This document shows positions 1-5,379 of a stretch of DNA of 6,004 nt, piece after piece. Position 1 is the stretch's first letter; every line of letters begins with the position of its first letter. The stretch covers positions 1 through 6,004 of the forward strand of contig JAGRAL010000038.1 of NCBI GenBank assembly GCA_020434605.1, given 5' to 3'. This DNA is from Bdellovibrionales bacterium (GTDB lineage: Bacteria > Bdellovibrionota > Bdellovibrionia > Bdellovibrionales > UBA840). The position numbers and the translations under genes were made by a program. Below the pieces are notes generated by a model. The model worked only from the letters and a program-made list of their open reading frames with translations, was not told the DNA's origin and made no database searches.

Positions 1-291
1 TTTGTTAAAATAAATAACATTAAGCTGCTCGTCTTCGACGGCAGTATTAGCAATTTCTTCAATAATTTCAAAAACAATAATTTTATGCTGTGTTAACTTT
101 TTAAGTGCCTCAATGTGGTAGCCCGCACCATACCCAAGAACAAAAATAGCATCTGTAGTTGAGTAAAGGCGCGACACAACTTTTTCAGCCCATGCGCTCG
201 CCTCTCGCTCTGGATTTACTTTTGAGCACAGTGGCTTTCCCTCGATGTAGGGTATAGCAACACCCTTCTCATTATTTTGCCATTTTAACAT
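1..291 (-). CDS. Maf/DUF115-like motility accessory protein, N-terminal part (gene cut by window edge)
   Basis: Only the first 97 residues are visible; the gene continues past base 1. The ATG at 291 is preceded by GAGG (298-301) with a 6-base spacer, and the frame is open to the edge. Residues 18-36 (EGKPLCSKVNPEREASAWA) resemble the entry segment of Maf/DUF115 (MptE-like) proteins, which usually carry a 'S-x-x-P-x-x-E-A' pattern. Residues 50-62 (FVLGYGAGYHIEA) match the glycine-rich 'GxGxGYH' nucleotide-binding-type loop of the family, followed by a beta strand ending in acidic residues (IIVFEII, 71-77). Family members in polar-flagellated bacteria attach nonulosonic sugars to flagellin in the cytoplasm before export. 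Its start lies inside the end of the TPR gene (20-base overlap), so the two are almost certainly co-transcribed and translationally coupled. The Maf family call is from motif recognition only. A methyltransferase-like fold or another DUF115 protein remains possible because the diagnostic C-terminal part is missing. Confidence 0.68.
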   Translation of the reverse strand, partial: MLKWQNNEKGVAIPYIEGKPLCSKVNPEREASAWAEKVVSRLYSTTDAIFVLGYGAGYHIEALKKLTQHKIIVFEIIEEIANTAVEDEQLNVIYFNK

Positions 292-1210
292 TTTCTGCCT
301 CAATCAATGTATATAATCTTGTTGCGCTTTCATTTTCTGGGTCAAAAGATAAAATTTTTGTGATTTCAAGAATTGCCTTATTAAAGTCACCAATTTGAAA
401 TAATAAAGATGCAAATAACGTTGAAACTTTTAGGTCGAACGGATTTTCTTGTAAATAGACTTCAGCTGCAGTAACTGCAACATCATATTCAAAATCTGCC
501 AATGCCTGGTTTAACGCTATTTCTATGGTTTTAGAATCAAATGGGTTGCAATCTAATGCATTACGAACATTACCCCAAAATAGTTGAGCATCTTTTTGAT
601 TTAAGTGACATATTGCTAATCCCAACCAAGCCTTACTATTTTTTGAATTGATAGCTAGTGCTTTTTGGTATTGATCTATAGATTTACTATGATTTCCTTT
701 ATGTAAAAACAAACTTCCTAAATTTGTATACACCACGTCTGATTTAGGGTTGATTCTTAGACAGATATTGTAATACTCTTCAGCCGTATCCACATCAGCT
801 AGCTTTAAACTAATGTTTCCCATCAATCTGTATAGGTCAAAGTAATCAGATTCTTTTTCACTTTGTATGTCTTGAATATTCTCTTGGATAATTTGTATCG
901 CTTCATCTAGACGATTTCTAGCATACAAAAAGTTTGCATACTCAAAAATACTTTTAGCGTTTAACTCAAGCTTTAATAACTTTTCCAAGCATTTCTCTTG
1001 ATTTGCATACTGCTCATGCTTTTCAAAGTACTTACATAAGTAAAAAATAGCTCGGGATTGACTTGAATCTCTTTGCAAAATATTTGCCGCTATGTTTTTT
1101 AAATTATCATAATCTTTATGACTAAGTAGAACCTCAGCAGCCTCATATAACGGGTCTATCTGCGACTGCGCTGCTGGTATTTCTGGAATTACACTAAGGT
1201 CTTGATACAC
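272..1210 (-). CDS. Tetratricopeptide-repeat (TPR) protein, probable partner of the Maf-like protein
   Basis: The 312-residue protein is built mainly of TPR helical hairpins. Readable repeats lie at about residues 53-86, 87-114, 124-157, 158-191, 192-225, 226-259 and 260-293. The clearest are 158-191 (YTNLGSLFLHKGNHSKSI, then a YxxALxINP-like end) and 124-157. There is no signal peptide or membrane segment, so a cytoplasmic scaffold is expected. The start is GTG: no ATG occurs near the N-terminus, and AAGGAG (1217-1222) sits 6 bases before the GTG. A sigma-54-type promoter lies just upstream (1242-1257). The last 20 bases overlap the Maf-like gene, whose ATG is read in another frame. TPR proteins often sit beside flagellar glycosylation and chemotaxis genes as protein-binding adaptors, but no enzymatic domain is visible here. 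The function is therefore inferred from context: it may present flagellin to, or regulate, the glycosylation step. Confidence 0.85.
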   Translation of the reverse strand: MYQDLSVIPEIPAAQSQIDPLYEAAEVLLSHKDYDNLKNIAANILQRDSSQSRAIFYLCKYFEKHEQYANQEKCLEKLLKLELNAKSIFEYANFLYARNRLDEAIQIIQENIQDIQSEKESDYFDLYRLMGNISLKLADVDTAEEYYNICLRINPKSDVVYTNLGSLFLHKGNHSKSIDQYQKALAINSKNSKAWLGLAICHLNQKDAQLFWGNVRNALDCNPFDSKTIEIALNQALADFEYDVAVTAAEVYLQENPFDLKVSTLFASLLFQIGDFNKAILEITKILSFDPENESATRLYTLIEAENVKMAK

Positions 1211-1241
1211 AAACCGCTCCTTGGTTTACCCCAATTATTAG

Positions 1242-1257
1242 AGCAAGCATAGTGCCA
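1242..1257 (-). promoter_or_regulatory. Sigma-54 (RpoN) promoter for the TPR/Maf operon
   Basis: On the minus strand the site reads TGGCAC-TATGC-TTGCT. It matches the sigma-54 core (TGGCAC, 5-base spacer, TTGCW) at every core position, with the invariant GG (1255-1256) and GC (1243-1244) exactly 10 bases apart. Transcription would start near 1232, giving a leader of about 20 bases that contains the AAGGAG Shine-Dalgarno of the TPR gene. Class II flagellar genes are often RpoN-dependent, which fits. An AT-rich stretch at 1279-1291 (minus: TATCAATCAAATA) is one mismatch from an IHF core, and a perfect dyad lies at 1301-1331. Both are where a bending protein and an activator might bind, but these two are weaker inferences. 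Confidence 0.75.
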
Positions 1258-1300
1258 ACCAGGTAAGTCGATAGATTATATTTGATTGATATTTAGTGTT

Positions 1301-1331
1301 TGGCTTTTGACTTTACAGGTGCCAAAAGCCA
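1301..1331. repeat. Perfect 9-bp inverted repeat between the chaperone gene and the sigma-54 promoter
   Basis: TGGCTTTTG (1301-1309) and CAAAAGCCA (1323-1331) are exact inverted copies around a 13-base loop. On the minus strand it lies just past the stop of the FliT-like gene and 70-100 bases before the predicted sigma-54 start point. Neither strand has a run of T after the stem, so it is not a standard intrinsic terminator. It could be a 3' end-protecting hairpin of the fliS transcript or an activator-binding dyad for the downstream promoter. The sequence alone does not decide. Confidence 0.6.
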
Positions 1332-1352
1332 TTGGATTGACAGGACTAAAAA

Positions 1353-1763
1353 CTAGGCCTCTTTATCTACTTTCATTTTTTTGTTTCCACTTTTGTAAGC
1401 AGACACGACTTTTTTATTCTTTTGCAAAGAGTGGAGCTCAAGAAGGACTTTTTGCTTTTCAACCTCTAAAAGTTTATTCACTTCGATTTCTTGAGAAAAA
1501 ACTGATTCTAGTAATTCCTTACGTAACCCAATTTCTTTATTTATGCCTGGCAAATCACCGTGATGCTTTTTTGTATCAATTGCTGCTTCTAGGTATTCAT
1601 CTAAAACATCTAATATTTCTAATAGCGCTTGCCTTTTATCAACATGCAACTCAATTTTGTCAGAGTTGCCATGCTTAATATGTTTTAGCATATCTTTGTT
1701 AACCTCATGCAATCGCATTAAAACTTGATTCACTTCTGATAATAACTCTAAACATGATTGCAT
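1353..1763 (-). CDS. FliT/FlgN-like flagellar export chaperone candidate
   Basis: The 136-residue protein is almost wholly helical. It has heptad-like leucine/valine spacing, a 'VDKRQALLEIL' segment (41-51) and a terminal 'LLELHSLQKNKKVVSAY' helix (107-123), followed by a lysine-rich tail (124-136). It has no signal peptide and no membrane segment. Length, charge and helical pattern fit small type III export chaperones of the FliT/FlgN group. FliT binds the cap protein FliD, and its gene usually follows fliS, exactly as here. The start codon shares one base with the fliS stop (TAATG, 1761-1765), so translation is probably coupled; GGGGG (1770-1774) may act as the ribosome site. Primary sequence in this group diverges strongly, so the assignment rests mainly on position and helix pattern. 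A different coiled-coil flagellar protein is possible. Confidence 0.6.
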   Translation of the reverse strand: MQSCLELLSEVNQVLMRLHEVNKDMLKHIKHGNSDKIELHVDKRQALLEILDVLDEYLEAAIDTKKHHGDLPGINKEIGLRKELLESVFSQEIEVNKLLEVEKQKVLLELHSLQKNKKVVSAYKSGNKKMKVDKEA

Positions 1764-2155
1764 TACTTACCCCCAGATGCTTTTTTAATTTGTTCGATTG
1801 CTTGAACCCAACCGTCATAGAGCGTGTTGAGTACACTAAGTGCATTGTCTAAATGTTTTGGATCATTTGTTATATTCGCTTGCGTATATTGATCAGTAAT
1901 AAACATATATAACTGTTCTAACTGTGTCGCTAAATCACCACCAACTTTGTGGTCAAGTGTGTTGTTTAACTCCATAATGATATCAAACGCTTTTCCGATA
2001 CACATACCTTTTTCGGCTATCTTTTTTTCTTCCATGGCCACTTTAGCTTGCTTAGTAAACTTAATGGCACCTTCATATAGCATCAGCAGTAATTTTTCAC
2101 GGCTGGCACTCGTAACGGATGTTGTCTTGTACTTGCTGTATCCATTTTGACTCAT
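1763..2155 (-). CDS. fliS: Flagellin export chaperone FliS
   Basis: The 130-residue protein has the normal FliS length and the family's signature order. An N-terminal tyrosine-containing lead (GYSKYKTTSV, 5-14) is followed by 'SASREKLLLMLYEGAIKF' (16-33) and the helices 'ALSVLNTLYDGWVQAI' (105-120). FliS binds the disordered C-terminal D0 region of flagellin in the cytoplasm, blocks premature polymerisation and helps deliver it to the FlhA export gate. The gene starts 8 bases after the fliD stop, and AGGAG (2161-2165) overlaps the end of fliD with a 5-base spacer. The stop is fused to the start of the next gene. This tight packing implies that FliD, FliS and the FliT-like protein are made from one message. 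Confidence 0.96.
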   Translation of the reverse strand: MSQNGYSKYKTTSVTSASREKLLLMLYEGAIKFTKQAKVAMEEKKIAEKGMCIGKAFDIIMELNNTLDHKVGGDLATQLEQLYMFITDQYTQANITNDPKHLDNALSVLNTLYDGWVQAIEQIKKASGGK

Positions 2156-2163
2156 TTCATCTC

Positions 2164-3522
2164 CTACCCTTTAGCTCCACCTAATTTTGCTTGTACCATT
2201 GATGCCTGCCCCTGTAACCGGCTCATAGTTTCTTCTAAATTTGCGAACTTTCTTTTTAACGACTGCTCTTTAGTTGCCAAATGTCTCTCGATACTTTCAA
2301 TTCTTTGATCTGCTCTATCGATTTCTGACTGCAAACTTTTTCTCTTATTGGCAACAGGACCATAAAAATTATCCATTAAACCATTCACTGTTGTTCTTAA
2401 TCTTGGAATAAAACCTGTATTAATACCATCACCAGCTAAAAACTGTTGAACTTCAGTCGGGGCTTTGGCTAACACTGTATTAAATTTTTCTTCGTTAAAC
2501 TCTAGGGTACCAGATCGATTAAAAGTAATGCCGATCTGACTAAGATTTTGAATTGGACCTGCACCTACTACTGTCCCCTGCACTAGATTTCGTAAACGCA
2601 TCTCGACAGTTCTTAATACCTGATCTCCACCTAATGTTCTTGAGGTATCTGATTTTTCATTTAAAGCATTTTGCTGCTGGATGAATGAAAGCACAGCATT
2701 CACCGACTCCACAAATCCTTTTGCCTTGCCAGCAACCATCTCTCTATCCTCTTGAACAGTAAGATTGATTGTTCTGCCAGGAGCTGCTTGCTTTAAATCA
2801 ACAACCAATCCTGGTATTAAATCTTCTAAGGTGTTTTCTGGCACTTCAATTTCAAAACCGTCTAACTTGATTTTACCATTTTTTGCTTCTCGGCTCTCAT
2901 CAAAATAAAAATCTTGATCACCATCTAAAAGATAGATCTTAGGAAAATCCACTCTATTATCACCACCAACGCCTCTGCCAGACAAAATCAATCTATACGG
3001 ATTATCTCCGTCAGCTTTATCCATAACGACTGAAGCTTGCATGCCAATACCTGCATTATTAATCGCTTGCGCCAGCCCATTTAAGGTTGTGTGTTCATTT
3101 CCAACATAAACTTCTTTAGTTCCCTCTTCGGTATCAAACTTTAGATAACCCACTCCAACTTCAGTGGTATCCTTGTCAGGAAATCCATTAGAGATTGCAG
3201 ATGCCTTTTCGGCTAGCTGTATAACTTCAACATTCCATGATCCAGTTACTACATTGTTCGGATCAACAGTACCAGATACAATTTTATCATCAGCAGATAA
3301 TAATTTGTAATCAGTGAAACCTTTTGAACTAGCTAATGAAGTGATGGATTCGCGGATGGCTTTTAGCTTGCCATCCAGATCGTCAACGAGAGTCAGCTTT
3401 GCACTGCTCTTCGCTTTACGATCCTCCATGTTGTTGATAGGCATTCTTTCGATCTCCATAAGCTGATCGACTATATTCGGAGGTAACCCCGAAGCACTGC
3501 CTATTCCAAAACTAATTCCCAA
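2164..3522 (-). CDS. fliD: Flagellar filament cap protein FliD (HAP2), TTG start
   Basis: The 452-residue protein forms the cap at the filament tip and folds exported flagellin into place. The FliD_N region is at about 10-110 (SGLPPNIVDQLMEIERMPI, then a long helix and SLASSKGF). The FliD_C region is at about 215-445, including 'NTLEDLIPGLVVDLKQA' (230-246), 'LSQIGITFNRSGTL' (327-340) and a C-terminal helix pair ending 'LEETMSRLQGQASMV' (429-443). The length is typical, and no cysteine or signal peptide is present, as expected for a type III secreted protein. The start must be TTG at 3520-3522: it gives the conserved MGISFG N-terminus, no other start codon lies near, and AGGAGG (3528-3533) is 5 bases upstream. 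The TTG, and the hairpin that holds the ribosome site, should keep synthesis low, fitting a protein needed in a few copies per filament. Confidence 0.96.
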   Translation of the reverse strand: MGISFGIGSASGLPPNIVDQLMEIERMPINNMEDRKAKSSAKLTLVDDLDGKLKAIRESITSLASSKGFTDYKLLSADDKIVSGTVDPNNVVTGSWNVEVIQLAEKASAISNGFPDKDTTEVGVGYLKFDTEEGTKEVYVGNEHTTLNGLAQAINNAGIGMQASVVMDKADGDNPYRLILSGRGVGGDNRVDFPKIYLLDGDQDFYFDESREAKNGKIKLDGFEIEVPENTLEDLIPGLVVDLKQAAPGRTINLTVQEDREMVAGKAKGFVESVNAVLSFIQQQNALNEKSDTSRTLGGDQVLRTVEMRLRNLVQGTVVGAGPIQNLSQIGITFNRSGTLEFNEEKFNTVLAKAPTEVQQFLAGDGINTGFIPRLRTTVNGLMDNFYGPVANKRKSLQSEIDRADQRIESIERHLATKEQSLKRKFANLEETMSRLQGQASMVQAKLGGAKG

Positions 3523-3558
3523 AGTATCCTCCTGATACTGAAGTATTCATCCTGAATA
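3523..3558 (-). promoter_or_regulatory. fliD leader: two tandem GGA-loop hairpins over the ribosome-binding site
   Basis: In minus-strand RNA sense, hairpin A is UAUUCA-GGA-UGAAUA (3544-3558). After a 4-base spacer comes hairpin B, AGUAUC-AGGAG-GAUACU (3523-3539). Both stems are perfect 6-bp pairings. Hairpin B holds the Shine-Dalgarno in its loop, and the TTG start follows with no gap. GGA in a hairpin loop is the recognition feature of CsrA/RsmA, and the two GGAs are 20 bases apart, near the distance that one CsrA dimer bridges. The structures are seen directly; regulation by CsrA is inference. Confidence 0.6.
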
Positions 3559-3638
3559 TACCTTTATTATCTCTCAAAAATGCATAATTAGTGAGTCAAT
3601 AATATGTCACTGGCTTTTCTGTAGTATGGTATGGAAAT

Positions 3639-4001
3639 TTATGAAGCGCGATTCAAAATATGGCCTGAAGGCTTGATTTCATCCTGATTTAAGAATGAAA
3701 CTAGATCTGACTCAGGTATGCGTCTGATCACTTTACCCGTCATATCTTCGACATAGACCACATAGATACTCTGCACTTGTTCGAATCTGACGTTTAAATT
3801 ATTGTTTTTAATGCCGTCAAAGTTTTTCATTTTTTCAACAGCAATTTTTATTTCTTCCTCTGTAAATTTTTTCTTTTGATGTTCACCATGAGGCATCTGT
3901 CCATTCGCATCGCGATCAGTCGTTTGCTCTGATCTTTTTTGCTGCTCTTTGATCTTTTTAAGATCATAGGTAATTGCAGATTTTACGCCTTTGATATTCA
4001 T
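3639..4001 (-). CDS. flaG: FlaG family flagellar protein
   Basis: The 120-residue protein has a charged, probably disordered N-terminal half (lysine/glutamine-rich, 15-47). Its C-terminal FlaG domain (about 67-104) reads 'LNVRFEQVQSIYVVYVED' followed by 'TGKVIRRIPESDLVSFL'. The 'TGxVIRxIP' turn is the family hallmark. FlaG loss in other bacteria lengthens filaments, but its exact mechanism is not settled. The position between fliC and fliD is the classic one. The ATG at 3999-4001 has no good Shine-Dalgarno upstream (minus strand: CCGATAAGTAAAGC), so translation is probably weak compared with fliC. Transcription most likely reads through from fliC past the hairpins at 4080-4143, since no convincing promoter is visible in the 160-base gap. 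Confidence 0.9.
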   Translation of the reverse strand: MNIKGVKSAITYDLKKIKEQQKRSEQTTDRDANGQMPHGEHQKKKFTEEEIKIAVEKMKNFDGIKNNNLNVRFEQVQSIYVVYVEDMTGKVIRRIPESDLVSFLNQDEIKPSGHILNRAS

Positions 4002-4079
4002 GCTTTACTTATCGGTAATTATGATAATTTTTTGATACAAAATGAGAAAGCTAGACATACGTCTAACCTCTTTTTACCC

Positions 4080-4107
4080 AAAATGCCCCGAGGAACTAGT
4101 CCTCGGG
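4080..4107 (-). terminator. Hairpin after fliC, likely partial terminator or RNA 3' stabiliser
   Basis: On the minus strand, CCCGAGGA and TCCTCGGG (4087-4107) form a perfect 8-bp GC-rich stem with a CTAGT loop, followed by GCA and only four T residues (4080-4083). The stem is strong but the T tract is short, so partial termination or protection of the fliC message from exonucleases is more likely than full stop. That would give much flagellin and little FlaG/FliD from one promoter. Confidence 0.55.
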
Positions 4108-4115
4108 TGGGTTGG

Positions 4116-4143
4116 CTACGAAAATTTTTGAGACTCTTCGTAG
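4116..4143 (-). repeat. Second inverted repeat just downstream of the fliC stop
   Basis: CTACGAA (4116-4122) and TTCGTAG (4137-4143) are exact inverted copies with a 14-base AT-rich loop. It is the first of two hairpins met by RNA polymerase after the fliC stop codon, about 19 bases after it. It lacks a T tract on the minus strand and may act with the hairpin at 4087-4107 as a tandem 3' structure. Confidence 0.5.
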
Positions 4144-4161
4144 TAATCTTTTAATTTATTA

Positions 4162-4995
4162 TTATCCAATTAAACGTAATGCTCCAGCAGTAGATTGATT
4201 GGCTTGTGCTAGTACTGACTGAGTAGCCTGATTTAGCACTTGGTTTTTAGTCAAATCTGCAGTTGATTGTGCGATATCTGCATCTCTTATACGAGAGTTT
4301 GCTGATGACACATTCTCAATAGCATTTGATAAATTACTTTGCGTAGATATCAATCTGTTTTGTAAAGCACCCAATGTAGCTCTATGTCCATTCACAGCAT
4401 ATTGAGCTGTATCGATAACTTCTAGAGCTTCACGAGCACCATCTTTTGTTGTGTAATCTAAGCCATCTAATCCTAGAGTACCTAAGCGCACATCAAATTC
4501 TCCAGCATTAAAAGCAATTCTATCTTCAAATTCATTGTTATTAATACCTACTTGAAATTCATACTCAGACCCAGTTCCATTTAGTAAGTCTGCACTACCA
4601 AATTTTGTAGTTTGAGCAATACGATCTAATTCTGAGGAGATTTGCATAACTTCTTTATTTAAAAACCCTCTCTCTGTTTCACCTACTGAATCAGATGCAG
4701 CTTGAACTGCTAATTCTCGTAGACGAACCATAATATTAGAAACTTCGTTTAATCCACCTTCAGCAACTTGAATCATAGATTGACCATCCATTGCGTTTCT
4801 TTTTGCAACTTCGAATCCACCAATTTGTCCTCGTAAGAACTCACTTAGTGCTAATCCGGCTGCATCGTCGGCAGATTTTGTGATACGGCTACCAGATGAT
4901 AGCTGTGCATAACTTTTTTCTATCTCCCTTTGTGAGGAAGCTAATGATTTTTGCGCGTTGATAGACGCGATGTTTGTTGAAATACGTAAACCCAT
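4162..4995 (-). CDS. fliC: Flagellin FliC (short form, D0/D1 core only)
   Basis: The 277-residue filament subunit is exported by the flagellar type III system. The N-terminal flagellin domain is at about 3-140 (INAQKSLASSQREIEKSYAQ, then SGSRITKSADDAAGLA). The C-terminal domain is at about 192-276 (ending ATQSVLAQANQSTAGALRLIG). The middle is only about 50 residues, so surface D2/D3 domains are absent. There is no cysteine. The 'RLRELAVQAASDS' stretch (91-103) matches the D1 segment that TLR5 recognises in other flagellins. The start was set at 4995 because MGLRIST is the conserved N-terminus and AGGAG (5004-5008) is 8 bases upstream. An in-frame ATG at 5028 lies inside a hairpin loop and would add 11 unconserved residues. 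The gene ends in three consecutive in-frame TAA codons, as seen in some strongly expressed genes. A sigma-28-like promoter and a long structured leader lie upstream. Confidence 0.97.
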   Translation of the reverse strand: MGLRISTNIASINAQKSLASSQREIEKSYAQLSSGSRITKSADDAAGLALSEFLRGQIGGFEVAKRNAMDGQSMIQVAEGGLNEVSNIMVRLRELAVQAASDSVGETERGFLNKEVMQISSELDRIAQTTKFGSADLLNGTGSEYEFQVGINNNEFEDRIAFNAGEFDVRLGTLGLDGLDYTTKDGAREALEVIDTAQYAVNGHRATLGALQNRLISTQSNLSNAIENVSSANSRIRDADIAQSTADLTKNQVLNQATQSVLAQANQSTAGALRLIG

Positions 4996-5017
4996 AAAAG
5001 AGTCTCCTAAGTTTTTC

Positions 5018-5070
5018 CGGGAAATCATTTCCCGTCCGTAGACACCAACCCACTGGTGTATATTCTACGG
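5018..5070 (-). promoter_or_regulatory. Structured 5' leader of fliC: two adjacent strong hairpins
   Basis: The outer hairpin pairs CCGTAG (5036-5041) with CTACGG (5065-5070), and ACACCA (5042-5047) with TGGTGT (5054-5059). This gives 12 bp around a 6-base loop, with a 5-base bulge at 5060-5064. One base further on, CGGGAAAT (5018-5025) and ATTTCCCG (5027-5034) form a near-perfect palindrome. The fliC Shine-Dalgarno (5004-5008) stays outside, after a short A-rich gap, so the structures look like stabilisers or binding sites rather than simple blockers of translation. GGA triplets occur between and next to the stems, as in CsrA targets. Their use is unproven. Confidence 0.6.
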
Positions 5071-5201
5071 AGATCATCCATAATTCTTTGGTTGAACACA
5101 TTGAGTGCAGGTTTGCAGATTTTGGTTGTGAGTTGACTCACTGAAGAGAAAAGCAATCACTCTTTTAACTTCCCATCCACTGCATTGTGAACTCATTAAA
5201 C

Positions 5202-5228
5202 CTTTCGGCCAGGTCTTGGAATACCTTA
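5202..5228 (-). promoter_or_regulatory. Sigma-28 (FliA)-like promoter for fliC
   Basis: On the minus strand TAAGGTAT (5221-5228) is followed by 11 bases and GCCGAAAG (5202-5209). Against the enteric sigma-28 consensus (TAAAGTTT, 11 bases, GCCGATAA) this is 6/8 plus 6/8 matches with exact spacing. Flagellin genes are the usual FliA targets. Transcription would start near 5195 and give a leader of about 200 bases. No better sigma-70 or sigma-54 site was found between here and fliC. Confidence 0.6.
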
Positions 5229-5358
5229 GTCGAGTCGAGCAGAACTAGACCTTGGTCATGTGCAAACTAGACTTTGGTTTTGAATTTCAGTACCTTTGTC
5301 TTGTAAAAGCAAAACCAAGATCTAGTTCAAGCTTTAGTCTGTGCAGACCATGATCTGG
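5209..5358. promoter_or_regulatory. Cluster of five related 11-bp operator-like motifs (CYAGRYCWTGG)
   Basis: Plus-strand copies are CCAGGTCTTGG (5209-5219), CTAGACCTTGG (5245-5255) and CTAGACTTTGG (5267-5277). Minus-strand copies are CTAGATCTTGG (5315-5325) and CCAGATCATGG (5348-5358). The core is C-Y-A-N5-T-G-G, itself partly two-fold symmetric, as expected for a dimeric regulator. Centres are about 36, 22, 48 and 33 bases apart. The leftmost copy overlaps the sigma-28-like site of fliC, and the rightmost ends 21 bases before the PilZ start codon. A regulator controlling both divergent genes is the natural reading; its identity is unknown. Confidence 0.55.
5265..5327. repeat. 18-bp inverted repeat, 16/18 matched
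   Basis: AACTAGACTTTGGTTTTG (5265-5282) and CAAAACCAAGATCTAGTT (5310-5327) are inverted copies differing at two adjacent positions, separated by 27 bases. They contain the second and third motifs of the operator-like cluster, with extra identity on both flanks. If transcribed as the leader of the plus-strand gene, the arms could pair with one G-U and one mismatch, so an RNA role cannot be excluded. Confidence 0.7.
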
Positions 5359-5379
5359 CCGAGTTAGTATGGGGATAAT

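Larger units (their letters stand above)
4996..5379. other. 384-base divergent intergenic region between fliC and the PilZ gene
   Basis: No coding frame here is convincing; the 70-residue minus frame at 4889-5101 overlaps fliC and has no recognisable content. From right to left the region holds the weak GGGG ribosome site of the PilZ gene (5371-5374), a set of related 11-bp motifs (5209-5358), a sigma-28-like promoter (5202-5228) and a fliC leader of about 200 bases. A palindrome in the leader (GTGAGTTGACTCAC, 5128-5141) precedes two strong hairpins next to the fliC ribosome site. Confidence 0.8.

Noticed and set aside
1301..1331. Intrinsic terminator of the fliS unit
   Set aside because: The stem is strong, but no T tract follows on either strand, so it was listed as an inverted repeat only.
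1286..1678. Plus-strand open frame opposite the FliT-like gene
   Set aside because: It is antisense to a gene with coherent helical content and operon coupling, has no ribosome site, and its hydrophobic composition is what an antisense frame of a charged helical protein gives.
3566..3599. Sigma-70 promoter before fliD (minus strand TTGACT and GATAAT)
   Set aside because: The two boxes are about 22 bases apart, too far for a normal 16-18 base spacer.
4009..4016. Sigma-28-like -10 element (minus strand ACCGATAA) before flaG
   Set aside because: It matches the -10 box well, but no matching -35 lies 11 bases upstream, and it ends only 7 bases before the ATG, leaving almost no leader.
3939..4154. 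Plus-strand 71-residue open frame across the fliC-flaG gap
   Set aside because: It overlaps flaG in antisense and reads through the fliC 3' hairpins; no ribosome site or recognisable protein content.
4996..5028. Longer fliC start at the in-frame ATG at 5028, adding 11 residues
   Set aside because: That ATG sits in a hairpin loop without a Shine-Dalgarno, the extra residues are not flagellin-like, and the ATG at 4995 has AGGAG at good spacing and gives the conserved N-terminus.
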